NCBI GenBank assembly: GCA_028571685.1
Contig: CM053162.1
Location: 6,886,001 to 6,950,000, forward strand
From: Heterohyrax brucei
Lineage: Eukaryota > Chordata > Mammalia > Hyracoidea > Procaviidae
Length of the DNA: 64,000 nucleotides
Direction of reading: 5' to 3'
The stretch's first letter is position 1; each line of letters begins with the position of its first letter. The position numbers and the translations under genes are program-made. The notes beneath the pieces are model-generated. The model made no database searches and was not told the DNA's origin. It was given only the letters and a program-made list of their open reading frames with translations. Shown one piece after another: positions 20,789 through 31,548 of the stretch.

Positions 20789-22592
20789 GTGGTGAGGTGA
20801 TGGGATACAAGATAAACGTCACTGAATCAGTAGGATTCCTTTATACCAACAGTGAGATTATTAAAGAAGAAATCACCAAATCAATTTCATTTACTATAGC
20901 CCCCAAGAAGATAAAATACCTAGGAATAAGTCTAACTAGAGAAATAAGAGATCTTTACGAAGAGAACTACAAGACTTTACTACAAGAGACTAAGAGAGAC
21001 TTACATAAATGGAGTCCTCTACCCTGCTCACGGATAGGAAGACTCAACATTGTGAAAATGTCTGTTTTGCCCCAAACAGTCTATTTATATAATGCAATCT
21101 CAATACAAATTCCAGCTACATTTTTTAATGAGATGGAGAAACAAATCATCAACTTTGTTTGGAAAGGGAAGAAACCTCGGATAAGCAAAGCACTACTGAA
21201 GAAGAAGAACACACTGAGAGGCCTCACACTACCTGACTTTAGAACTTATTACACTGCCACAGTGGTCAAAACAGAATGGTACTGGTACAAAAAGAGACGT
21301 AGACCAATGGAACAGAGTTGAGACCCCAGAGATGCCACCATCCTCCTATGAACAGCTGATATTTGACAAAGACCCCAAGAGTTTGAACTGGTGTAAGAAC
21401 AGTTTCTTTAACAAATGGTGCTGCCAAAATTGGATGTCCTTCTGCAAAAAATTGAAACAAGACCCGTATCTCATACCTTATACAAAAACCAACTCAAATT
21501 GGTTAAAAGACCTAATTACAAAATCTAAAACGATAAAGATCATCCAAGATGAAATAGGATCAACAACAGAAGTTTTAATACATAATGTAGACAGACTTCA
21601 AAATCTGACAGACAAAGCACATTCAACAGAAGAGAAAATAGATAAATAGAAACTACTAAGAATCAAACACTTTTGGTCATCCGAAGACTTCATCAAAAGA
21701 ATTGAAAGACCTCTTACAGAATGGGAAAAAATATTTGGCAACTCTATGTCATACCGATGTCTGATCTCCGTAATCTATAAGGTATTACAAAATATCAACA
21801 AGAAAAGGGTAAATAATCCAATTAAGTGATGAGGGGAAGGAGATGGACAGACATTTCTCTAAGAGGATATCCAGGCAGCCGAATGACACATGCAGAATCC
21901 CTCACGATCATTGCTATTAAAGAAATTCAAAACAAAACTACAATGAGATACCATCTCACCCCAACAAGGTTGGCCATGATCCAAAAAACACAAAACAACA
22001 AATGCTAGAGAGGCTGTAGAGAAATTGGAACTCTCCTACACTGCTGGTGGGATTGCAAAAAGGTGCAACCTCTTTGGAAAACAGTCTGGTGCTTCCTTAA
22101 AAAGCTGGAGATAGATATACCATTTGATCCTGTAATTCCACTGCTCAGAATTTATCCTTCAGAAACAAAAGTTGTCACATGAACAGACACATGTACACAA
22201 ATGTTTATCTCAGCACAGTCCACGATAGCAAAAAGTTGGAATCAACCCTGATGCCCATTAACAGATGAATGAATAAGCAAACTATTGTGCATATACTCAG
22301 TGGAACACTATGCTGTGATAAAAAGCAACAGCAATTTTAGAAAACATAACATGGTCTTATTTGGAAGAGATCATGCTGAGTGAAATCACTCAGTGTTAAA
22401 AGGTCAAAGTTTGTATGATACCCCTCCTCATAAGGACTTAACAAAAGAATTATCCACAGAAGAAAATGACTGTTGGCTACATGGGTTGGGGGGGGGGGAT
22501 GTTGAGAGTTTATCGTAGATGAGATAATTGATAGATGTTAGAAATTTTATTCTTTTACTGTAATTAATAAAAAAAGTTAAAAATAAAAGAAA
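20789..22592 (+). mobile_element. L1 LINE (copy C), 5' truncated
   Basis: 1.8-kb forward L1 starting just after the RT catalytic box (G-Y-K-I-N-V) and running through the ORF2 C-terminus and a short 3' UTR to an A-rich tail (about 22560-22592). A G9-10 run lies near 22489-22498. It shares ORF2 layout with L1 copies A and D, but its 3' UTR is shorter than that of copy A. It follows the reverse SINE directly. Confidence 0.9.
20797..21649 (+). pseudogene. L1 ORF2 C-terminal part
   Basis: Two long open pieces: 20797-21321 (174 codons, from the RT thumb through the F-V-W-K-G-K and W-Y-W-Y-K segments) and 21332-21649 (105 codons, in a different frame). A frameshift near 21320 separates them. Beyond 21649 the frame breaks again. 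There is no palm catalytic box and no endonuclease, so it cannot act alone. The long open pieces suggest it is younger than copy A. Confidence 0.85.
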
Positions 22593-25160
22593 TGGTTAAA
22601 GGGGGGGGGTCACATGGCCTTTCAAGATCTTCCCAAACTTCAGTGTCATTGTTCTGCATCAAAAGGTGTGTGTACAGTAGTAACAAAATACTTTCCATTA
22701 ACAATTGTGGTTACGGTACAGAATCAGACAAACCTGCAGTGCTGGAGGGGCTGCCTCTAGTGTTAGTGCCTCCACTGTCCTGAGAGGTCCCCTTGGCCTT
22801 CTGTTCCTCCAGGCATTACTGCTGGAACAAGGGTCTGTGGAGTGTCTCCCAAAGCAAACTTCCTTGCATAAAAGCCCAAGAGAACTTGTAAATGCAATCA
22901 GCTGCTGCGTGGGTTCCCCAGCCAGGCCAGCTGGCAGGAAGTCTGCCAAGGCAGCAGATCTGACGAAAGAATTCTCAATCACATTTACATGTGCATAGTG
23001 CAAAAAGGGAAAGGAAGGGAGGGGGAAACCTCCCCGGAATCCAAAAGAAAGTCACTAACTAGCCCACAAAGAGGAAGAATCAGCTACAGATTTGTCTCAG
23101 ATGTTCTCAAATTGCTGTCCTTAAAAACTCTGCTTTCCCATCTTCCTCCTCCCATTCGTCCAGTCACCCTAAGAAAGTCTCTAATTTTGTCTTAATTTGT
23201 GCCTTGGTTGCAACTACAAAACCAAACGTCATCGCAGCTTTCCCCCAGCCCCTCTTTGGCCTCTCTGCAGCTGTGCTTCCTCAATGGCCTATTAGAGGTC
23301 CTTCTCCGCTGTCATTCCCTATTCTTTGCCCAGCCGGTCCTCCCAGGCCAAGGTCCGTTGGTACACTAGGGTGGGAGACCCCGCTTCGCGCCAGCATGCA
23401 TCACAGAGCTGTCCCTAAAGCTGTACTCTTGACATCTTGAGAAACTGGGGTCTAGTGGGAGCAGAGATCAGAGAGGGAAGTGGCTCACCCTGGGATGAAA
23501 CACAGGACAATCTTGCAAAGTTACAGATATTTGAGGCATCTTGCCAGGATCCTGAGGTTAGTAATAAATTTGGGTATGTGCATCCTTTTCAAATGAAAAA
23601 GTAAACACACACAGCCTTGTTACACCCTCCCAGCTAAATCCTTTTGGAATATCAGATGATGGATTGTTTCTGTGTTGTGTCCCCGATAATGGGACATGGA
23701 GTTTATTCTCACTTCCGGCTTGAACCAGACAAGCCCTCACTTAGACTCATCACCTCCCTCTCTCGGGGGGGAGGCTAATTTAACTTCCCTCTGTGGCCTC
23801 CACTCCTGCCTTCATTAAGGGTGAGAGTTCTGAGGTACTTCTAATTGATCTTCGTAAATTGCTGTGCAATCCTAGGATACAATGGCAAAGTATTGTCAGC
23901 CATAAGAGTCAGGTGCCGATCAGCTCCCTTTTTACGCTGCAGTGATCGGGAACGGCTGCCAGTGATGGGCACCACACAGGTCCTCAGGATAAGCACAGGG
24001 CAGCTATAGTGGACACAAGTGACTGCGGCAGGGCTCAGCAGAGAGGATTTGGTAGCCAATTGATGTCCGAGCTTTGTGCCTGTACAAGTCACAGTGCAGC
24101 AGAATCCCTAAGATGCTGTGACATCTGTGTATTCTGTTTCAGAAGCCCCTTTATTCCAATGTTTCAGCATTGGAGAAAAAAAAACATTTGTAGCTAAAAC
24201 AGGCCCTGAAAACCAAGTACTCTCCGTTGCCATTATAGTGTCCTCTAGCTGGGAAGTTCTGATACAAGCCAATATCAGATTTAAGGGCAGCAGCAGCACT
24301 GTCTATGTGGTACATGGAAGTCTGAGAGTAGAAGAAACCCTGAAACAGTTCAAGTTACCCTTAATCACTTAGCCAAGTAAAGCCACTTAGTACCCTTATA
24401 GCTTTTTTTCTGATCTATTCACAAGAATCTAACTAGAAATCACTGTTTCAGAATTGCTGCATGATGGGAAGCAGGACTGAGCTTAGAGTTCCTTGATCCT
24501 CCTCTACATTAAGCAGATATTAATCCACTACTCCTAGGATATTGGTGGAGTCCCTAGTTAATGTTTCAGAATGCTCTTTGAATGCAGAGAGGCACAGGTC
24601 TGGGGGAAGTTGCAATCACTCTTCTGGATTCTACACTGGCCAGGGTAATTTTTAGGAGGTGCATACAGGACTTTCAGAGGAACAGTACCCGATTACCACT
24701 GTTTATTATTTCATGTTAGCACATTGTTAACACGGACGTTTTCCCTTAGTATATGAAGATGAGATCTTAGATTTAATATTTTAGTATCTATTTGACACAA
24801 GAGCTAAAGAATTAGATGACTGAGCACATGTGTATATTTTGTGGGTGGGGGTGGTGCTGTTAATAAGCTTCAAATGGCTACGGAAAGAGTTAAATGCAAG
24901 GCACAGAGAGACTGTCTTTTCTTAAGCGCTGGCAGGATAGTATTCATCTTGGGGTATGAACACTTTTGGGAAACCACAGAACATAATCTATTCTCCTGGC
25001 ACCAAAGACTTGGAAAAGCTTCTCACTACAGCTTCCATGTCCTGTGGAGAAAGCTAATCAAATATGTGAGCAATTAGTGGGGCTTTAAACTGTTCATTTC
25101 TAAGAAGTTTCCAGCAATGCTAATACTACTAGTTACGGACCAATTCTAAAAGCTACTAGT
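22593..25160. other. No gene seen; 2.5-kb repeat-poor stretch
   Basis: Apart from short G and C runs (22600-22608, 23766-23772) I recognise no transposon. Overlapping open frames at 22698-23003 on both strands carry no domain and are not called. It could hold conserved non-coding sequence. Confidence 0.45.
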
Positions 25161-25164
25161 AGAG

Positions 25165-25275
25165 CAGTGGTCCTTAAAATTTATCACTATGAAAAAATCA
25201 TCCGCAGATCTTGTTAAAATGCAGATTCTGATTTAGCACACCTGAGGTGAAAATGCAAATTCTGTCTGAAGCCCC
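25165..25275 (+). mobile_element. MER5A-like hAT MITE relic
   Basis: Begins cagtggtccttaaaattt (hAT-type cagtgg end), then cagatcttgttaaaatgcag, attctgatttagcacacctg and aaaatgcaaattctg. The right end is lost. Confidence 0.65.
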
Positions 25276-25420
25276 CCTGATAAAAGGGGGCGGGAGCCAG
25301 TTGTCTGCAAGTCAAGGGAGACGTAGAGCGCAAAGAGGCTGGAAGCTGTAGGCCTAAAGCAAATCTCTGCTACTGCCAGGCCAAGTTCCTTCAGATCTCA
25401 ACAAGAAGGAGTATGGGTTA

Positions 25421-25592
25421 CGACGGAAGCCCTGGTGGCGTAGTGGTCAAGAGCTACGGCTCATAACCAAAAGGTCAGCAGTTTGAGTCTATCAAGCGCT
25501 CCTTAGAAACCCTGTGCGGCAGTTCTACCCCGTCCTATCAGGTCACTGTGACTTGGCATCGGCTCAGCAGCAGCGGATTCGGTTTTGTGTTT
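25421..25592 (+). mobile_element. AfroSINE-type SINE, well preserved
   Basis: Head ccctggtggcgtagtggtca, gagctacggctcataacc, ggtcagcagtttgag, then the tail and ggttttgtgttt. Flanking repeats tatgggtta (25412-25420) and tatgggtca (25593-25601). One of the least diverged copies. Confidence 0.95.
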
Positions 25593-25834
25593 TATGGGTC
25601 ATGGCATCACATGTTGGATGGTAACAGATGACAGAGAGCTAACAGCATGAGGGTCACAGGTGTTTAGTGTGAAAGCAAATGGTGTCACTTCCAAGCCAAG
25701 GTAAATCAGAGAGTAGGCTTTTTACTGTTGTTCACTTGTTTTGATTTTTGGAGGGAGGTTTGTTTTGTTTTGGGGGCTGTTTGTCTAACAGAAAAGTAGC
25801 GGAGCGGGACAATGTAATAGTGTTAGTCATTGAT

Positions 25835-26050
25835 AATAACAACATATAATTTAGTGAGTGTTAATACGTGCCAAGAACTGTCCTAAATGCTTTGAAAGCA
25901 TTAATTGATTTCTCCTCCCAACAAACACGAGGCAAACATTATTAAATGCTTTTTCGAATGAGAAAATGGAGGGGTGCTTCTCTGAAGTACCAAGAACAGA
26001 CACTAATAAGTGGTGGTCTGAATTTAAACTCCAAGCAGTGTAACTTCAAA
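25835..26050 (-). mobile_element. MIR relic
   Basis: Reverse MIR order: aataacaacatataatttag..., gccaagaactgtcctaaatg, attgatttctcctcccaaca and a degraded gaatgagaaaatggaggggt core. Confidence 0.65.
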
Positions 26051-26280
26051 GCATAGTTTGACCACTAAGTTAACTTTAGCAGCATGCTACTTAAATTTAA
26101 AATGACATCTACTGCTCTGGTTCTAAAAAAAGAGCAGAGACTGTAATTTCCGTAGAGTTGGCAGTCCAGAGGGGCCGGGCCCCTGCTGACCATCAGGCGG
26201 AGTGGGACCTTTTTCCCTGACTTTTCTCACAGGATGCTGATTGTCAGTCAGTGTAACTTCGGCTGTATACTTTCCCCATC

Positions 26281-26472
26281 TGAGCCCTGGCAGTGCAACG
26301 GTTAAGCACCCAGCTGCTAACCAAAAGGCTTGTGGTTTACCGAGCTGCTCAGTGGGTAAAAGATGTGGCTGTCTGCTTCCTTAAAAACAGTCTTTGAAAC
26401 CCTCGGGGGCAGTTATACTCTCTCCTACAGGGCACCGAGGAGTTGGAGTCCACCTGACGGCACACAACAGCA
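26281..26472 (+). mobile_element. AfroSINE, long form
   Basis: Head gagccctggcagtgcaacgg and gctgctaaccaaaaggc. The extra central segment (ggctgtctgcttccttaaaa) is absent from the short form. Tail ggagttggagtccacctgac then caacagcaac. Confidence 0.88.
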
Positions 26473-26480
26473 ACACTTTT

Positions 26481-28020
26481 TCCCTTGAAAGCTATTCGTG
26501 GTGTTGACTTAGTACAGACTCCACTATCTAGCAGAGCCAAGCCAAGTTCTCACTAAAACAGCAGCCTTTTCTGCATCCTGCGGACTGAAAGCAGAATTCT
26601 TCTTTGTTAAAGATTGCTCGTTTAGGGGTACGGGGCATGAGAATAGGACGAGTGAGGACCACTTTGATGCCTCTCTGATTTTCAGAGCCCAGTTGGAAAG
26701 GGGAAGTTGATATCGTCAACTCAGGATGTTCTACATAATACCGTCAAAGCCTCTATTCTTTTCAGGCAAGGCAGCATTTCTGGGGCATAAGGATTCCTAA
26801 GTTAGTTAATTAGTGCCATTTAAAAGAAGTCGCAAGGGTAAGGGGCAGAGTGGGGCCCTGCAATTCAGAAAGGGAGAGAACCTGAGAGGGGGCCCAGAAA
26901 ACCAGGCTAAGGCCTGTGCCCGGTGAGGACTCCAGGGAGGGGGTACGAGTGGTGGGCTGCAGAACAGTGATGTCTGGTATCTAATCACTATGTCTTTCAT
27001 ACCCTTGTCTCCTCTGATAGCTTCCAATCTTCGGGAACGTCATGCGGTTGTGCTTCTGCTGGGGCAAAGAAAGAAACAATGTGTACACTTGAAGCTAAGA
27101 AGGGAAAGAGAGGTGGAACAATGTCATAGAGAGTGACAAAACCATCAAAGGTTCTGGGAGAGGGCACTCTGAGCAAACCTGTGGAGAGCCTCAGAAATGC
27201 AGGAAAAAAGAGTGCTGCACTCATCAATGGCATGAGAGTTCTTCCTCAGGCCAAAAGAAAATACTGGAAGATGAAAAATGTATATGTGCGTGTGTGTACG
27301 TGTGTTCCAGAACAGCACATATTTTCTTTATATGTGAAGGAGAAGGGAATTATAGTATAGTCTACTGCATACCTGACACTTTGGCCACTGTAATTCAGGG
27401 CTCCATAATTCTCCAGTATTTTATTGCTCCCTACTCCAAAATTTTGTCATTCCACTGACCAAGGCTAACTTTTGTTTCTGACCTGATGGCCAATGTGAAT
27501 TCAGAAAGAGAGAATTGTTTTCTACTTCCCCTTTGGCCTTGCAGTGGGCATCCATTCACAGCAGCTACAAGAACCCAAAGATAGAGAAATACGGGTACAG
27601 CAAGCCCAGTGCAGAGAGTGAGAGTAAATGCTGAGTTACGTTCCTGATTTCAGATACAAGGTAAAGAAGATCTGTGTACCACTGTCAGTTCTGAGCTCTG
27701 AGGATTAGCAAGAAAGGTCACTTCAATTACAGCTTCTCTTTTTACCTCTATTTTTTCTCACAGTAGCCCTCTCCATCTGTCAGGGCATTCTACCAAAAAG
27801 ACATGGTTCTGCAAATTTTCAGCCCTATGGAATGGCCCGGCTACTGTAGGTCCTCATGAGAGTGCTCCTGACCCTTTAATTTCTTTCAGATCCCCGCTTT
27901 TTTCTATGGGTCTACTTACAGCTATCCTCTGAGGGCAGGGGTGGCAGGTGGATGGGAGTGGCCGAATCACTGCCTGTGGCTTCACAGTGCTGATATGTAA
28001 TCACAACCCAGTCATAGACC
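26481..28020. other. No gene seen; repeat-poor
   Basis: No recognised transposon. It leads to the CpG-rich block, so it would be upstream sequence if that block is a promoter used on the + strand. Confidence 0.45.
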
Positions 28021-28030
28021 GTAACGCGGC

Positions 28031-28037
28031 TATAAAG
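28031..28037 (+). promoter_or_regulatory. TATA-like box near CpG block
   Basis: tataaag about 190 bp before the CpG-rich block, preceded by cgcggc. A single weak motif, with no transcription evidence. Confidence 0.2.
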
Positions 28038-28226
28038 TCCTCAGAACCACAGTCCATGAAAGTTATGCCTGAAATGAAGTCCAACCTGTGATAAAGCAGC
28101 CAGCCTTAATGCCACAAATGTGTGACAGCTAGCGAGAAATGACTGATTGGAGTTGTTTATGAATACAGGAAGTGAGCTGCATGTGGCGTCCAACCGAGGG
28201 GTTAGCAAAATGAAGACAGATGGCAG

Positions 28227-28440
28227 CGGATTAGCTGGCACACTCCTTCCCCGCTGCCAGCCTGCACGGAGAGCATCACTGCTCCGCGCCCTGGCGCCGC
28301 TCTCCCCGCGGGGCTCCGGGGACGCGGTGGCCCGGCGCCCCCTCCCGGCGCAGCGCAGAACTGCAGCCGACTTCACACGCACGCTTCGGCAGCTGACAGC
28401 TGGGAGCCTGGAGCTCAGCGCAGGCATTTCAAAGATGACG
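28227..28440. promoter_or_regulatory. CpG-island-like block, candidate promoter or first exon
   Basis: About two dozen CG dinucleotides in roughly 210 bp, GC-rich (for example ctccccgcggggctccgggg), in a window that is otherwise strongly CpG-depleted. The flanks (28040-28226) have a clean non-repetitive character. GC-rich sequence has few stops, so long open frames on both strands here are not evidence of coding. Strand and gene are unknown. It could be an alternative promoter or first exon of a gene extending beyond the window, or a distal regulatory element. Confidence 0.5.
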
Positions 28441-28554
28441 GGGGTGTGTTGACACTGCAGCCCAAATCGGAGGCTTCCTCTGCTGTCTTGGAGGAGTTTG
28501 CATAGAAATATAGAATTTCATGCTTGGAAAAAGGCTTTAAAGACTGCTGTGTAA

Positions 28555-28975
28555 CCAATGAAAGCTGAATAATGAAAAAGCAAGACCGAGGGAGACAAGA
28601 CAAGGCTGAACTGTGGTGTTGGTGAAGAATGGTAAATACACCATGAAGTTCCAGTAAAAGTAAGCCAGTCTTGGAGGAGGTACAGCCAGGATGCTCCTTA
28701 GAAATGAGTATGGTGAAACTTTGGCTCATTTACTTCATCAGGAAAGACCAGTCGCTAGGAGAGGACACCACCTTTCATAAGGAGAGAGTAAATGGAGATG
28801 GGGGATGTGTGCAATGGATGCCATCAACGAGGTGAACTGTCACCATGGCTGAAACAATGAACTCAAATCCAGCAATTGCGGTGAGGATGGCACAGGACCA
28901 GGCAATGTGCTGTGCTGCTGTACACAATGTTACCACAAGTCAGACGTGACTCGAAAGCAACTAACAACAGAAACA
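28555..28975 (+). mobile_element. RTE/BovB-type LINE 3' end
   Basis: About 420 bp colinear with the 51.1-kb copy: gaaagctgaataatg, actgtggtgttggtgaagaa, ggatgctccttagaaatgag, aggatggcacaggaccaggc, then the SINE-like terminus gtcagacgtgactcgaaagc and caactaacaacag. Lacks the coding body. Confidence 0.88.
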
Positions 28976-29427
28976 TCTAGCCCAGCTCTCCAAGAAATAC
29001 TGGAATGGCTTGTATGGCATTGCTGCCAGCCAGTGGGAAGTGCACTATTTCCCAAGACAGAGCCTTTCATCTTTGACATTTTATTGACTATTTGAATGGA
29101 GAAGTTACAGGTTCTTTCCCTAGAGCTTCCATCCTCTGCTTCTTAGCAGCATGTTGAGCAAGCGTTCACCACCCTGACTCAACAAGGTAGCCCTGTGGAT
29201 AAGTGAACGGCCCCGTCTCATCTCCATGTGTGAATGTGGCCTTGGCTCCCTCAGAGGACCACTACAAGCTCCCCGGCTCTCTGCTCACATTGCATGTGAT
29301 CCTGTAACTCTGTCATCCTGGCAAACATAGGATATTTCAAACTGTTTTTAGAATGTGGTTCAGTGATTTAACACAGCGAGCTGGAGTTTTGTTTGACTGG
29401 CTCCAAGTAATGTGAGATTTGTGAATG

Positions 29428-29467
<40 letters not shown>

Positions 29468-30004
29468 AAGGATGAACTTCATTCTTGTAGGAAACTTACC
29501 ATCAGTTTCTTTTTGTTTCTCTTCCTTTCCCAGCCTGCCATAACTAAGCCCTGCTTCTCTGATGTTAGGCTGTCTGTTCCCAGTCTCTAGTCTCAGCATC
29601 CTAGGGCTCCTCCTCCCACCAGGGCCTACTGGATCCTACAGCAGTTTCTGCCCTGGATTTGCCTCTGCAATCAGCTGACCTCTCGTACAAGATATTTCAG
29701 GTTCACTAGCCGAGTGATAGGCTCTCCATCAGTCATCCACTTGATTTGGACCTTGTATTTCTTTTTGATTCCTTATGCTCCATTTTTATTGCCTCCGAAT
29801 CCATTTTGTTCCTTGTTATACAAGTTCTGCTTGTTGGCTCCTCATCTTTTTTCCCTGTGACTGTCTTGCTGAGCTTCCAGGATTTGGGATAGTCATTAAA
29901 GTGTTCTCTGCTCTGATCTCCTCAACCTTTCTTCATAAATAAAGGATGCACCCCAACTTTCCTCCCTTAATCAAGCAGTGTACCTACTACAAGACAGTTA
30001 AAAT
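28976..30004. other. No gene seen; contains (TC)n(AC)n
   Basis: A (TC)n run at 29428-29442 passes into (AC)n at 29443-29468. The rest is unique-looking, with CT-rich patches. Confidence 0.5.
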
Positions 30005-30225
30005 AAGAAATATTTCATGTGCATTCTTAAATTGAACCCTCACTTAGCCCTATAAGGTAAGTAATTACAATTATATTCCCATATTACAGATGTAGAAATT
30101 GAGGCACAGAGAAGTAGAACAATTTGCCTAAGGTTGCAAAGAAGGCAAGTAGCAGAGCTAATAATGAAACCCACTCAGTCTGGTGCTAGAGCCTTAAAGA
30201 CTATCCTCTATTGCCTCCTGATGAA
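30005..30225 (-). mobile_element. MIR relic
   Basis: Good reverse MIR: tcatgtgcattcttaaattg, tcccatattacagatgtaga, aattgaggcacagagaagta, caaggcaag-like, gtagcagagctaataatgaa and agtctggtgctagagcctta. Confidence 0.8.
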
Positions 30226-30534
30226 TATACTCAGAAAAAATAAATCAGAAAGGTGTTTTACGTACTTGGTTCCCTGATAGCATTATCATCCTGGGATGAT
30301 TGCCCATTCTGACCTACCACCCTTTCCTGCTGCTGTATAGACTTTAGAATATACATCCACTTCTTTATCCCAACTCCAAGTGGTCTACCTGAAGGACTCC
30401 CCCAAGGAGCCCTACCTCCTGCAGTTAGCCAGATTTGGCTTAAATCTGACATAAACTCTGACATAGACCTATAATTAAATAATTGCCATTTTGTACCTAA
30501 TTATAAGCTATGGTTTCCTTTCCCATCTTACCCT

Positions 30535-30935
30535 GTTAAATTTCATCATCTTAGATTTGGCCCATTCCTCTAGCCTGAAAACATTTCTCTGGATTTGATC
30601 ACTTGATCAATTTGCTTTTTTCCCAATTTCATGTTGTCCACAAGTTTGAGAAGTGTCATCTTTGTATCTCCATCCAAGTTGCTGATGTATTTAATGGTAC
30701 AAGACATAGCCAGAGCCCTGAGCAAACTGGCAGCTCACTGTTTGATATGGATCAATTAGTCACTGAGCACTTTTTGACTGTAGTTGTTCAACCACTTACT
30801 AATAAACCTAATCTTACTGACACTCAGCATAATTTTTTTCATCATTTCAACAAAGCTATTACAGAGGCTTTCTACAATGCATTCCTAAAATACCAATTTA
30901 CTATGCCACCTACATTTTCCGGCAAAGCACTGTCA
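30535..30935 (-). mobile_element. CR1/L3-like LINE relic (RT fragment)
   Basis: The + strand shows in order the antisense of a CR1/L3-type RT: tcccaatttcatgttgtcca, tctttgtatctccatccaag, cagagccctgagcaaactgg, ttgttcaaccactt and, near 30855-30900, a block aligned with the usual gtcaaatgc...aaatac segment. The 112-codon + strand open frame at 30603-30941 is antisense to it and unlikely to be a gene. Confidence 0.6.
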
Positions 30936-31454
30936 GAGTAGGAAATGAGGTTAGTCTGACATGACTTAATCTTAATAAATCTAAGACAGTAGGAAATCAC
31001 CATTAGTCCATACTTTGCATTGTGATGGTCTAAAGGAAATTACAAGTCTTTAAAGGCTTGGTTTGTCACCTATATTCTTTGATTTCCTAAGAGATGCTGC
31101 AGAAGCTACCACAGGTCTCAGGAAGAAGAGGAACAGTCTCTAGTCCCTCTCTTTCATTCAGAAAAGCTCCATCATTTCAGCTGTTATAATAATGTTCTAG
31201 TTTAGAAGGCCTTTCTTGGAAAAGTGAGATGCAAAGAATACTTTGAAAGCCATGGTTTTTGTCTGTCTGGAGTTGTACCTGATCATGCTATATAGACTGG
31301 TACTGGGGACACTTGCATTATTGGTAAAATGGAGACACCATTATCCACATTTGTTCTCTGCCTCACAGAAGTGCTATGAGAACTGATAGGACAGATTGCT
31401 TTAGGACCGAGGAACTAACCATTTCCATTATAGGAGTGCACACATCTGAAAGCC

Positions 31455-31548
31455 CGAAAGAATTTTTGTCATGTTGTTCCAACCAATTTGCTTAGAGTCA
31501 CTAGCAGTCAAAAACTGATTTGTCAGTGCCCAACAACAAGATTCAAAT
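31455..31548 (+). mobile_element. Diverged RTE/SINE tail
   Basis: tgcttagagtcactagcagt, then aaaactgatttgtcagtgcc and caacaacaag: the shared RTE/SINE terminus in order, with an upstream tttttgtcatgttgttcc segment like the RTE body. Confidence 0.5.

Noticed and set aside
25421..25495. tRNA gene-like A and B boxes
   Set aside because: These are the tRNA-derived heads of SINEs. They are followed by SINE body sequence and lack a full cloverleaf.
28041..28452. 128-codon reverse and 101-codon forward frames over the CpG block
   Set aside because: Both strands are open because GC-rich DNA has few stops. No domain, no clear start context and no splice evidence.
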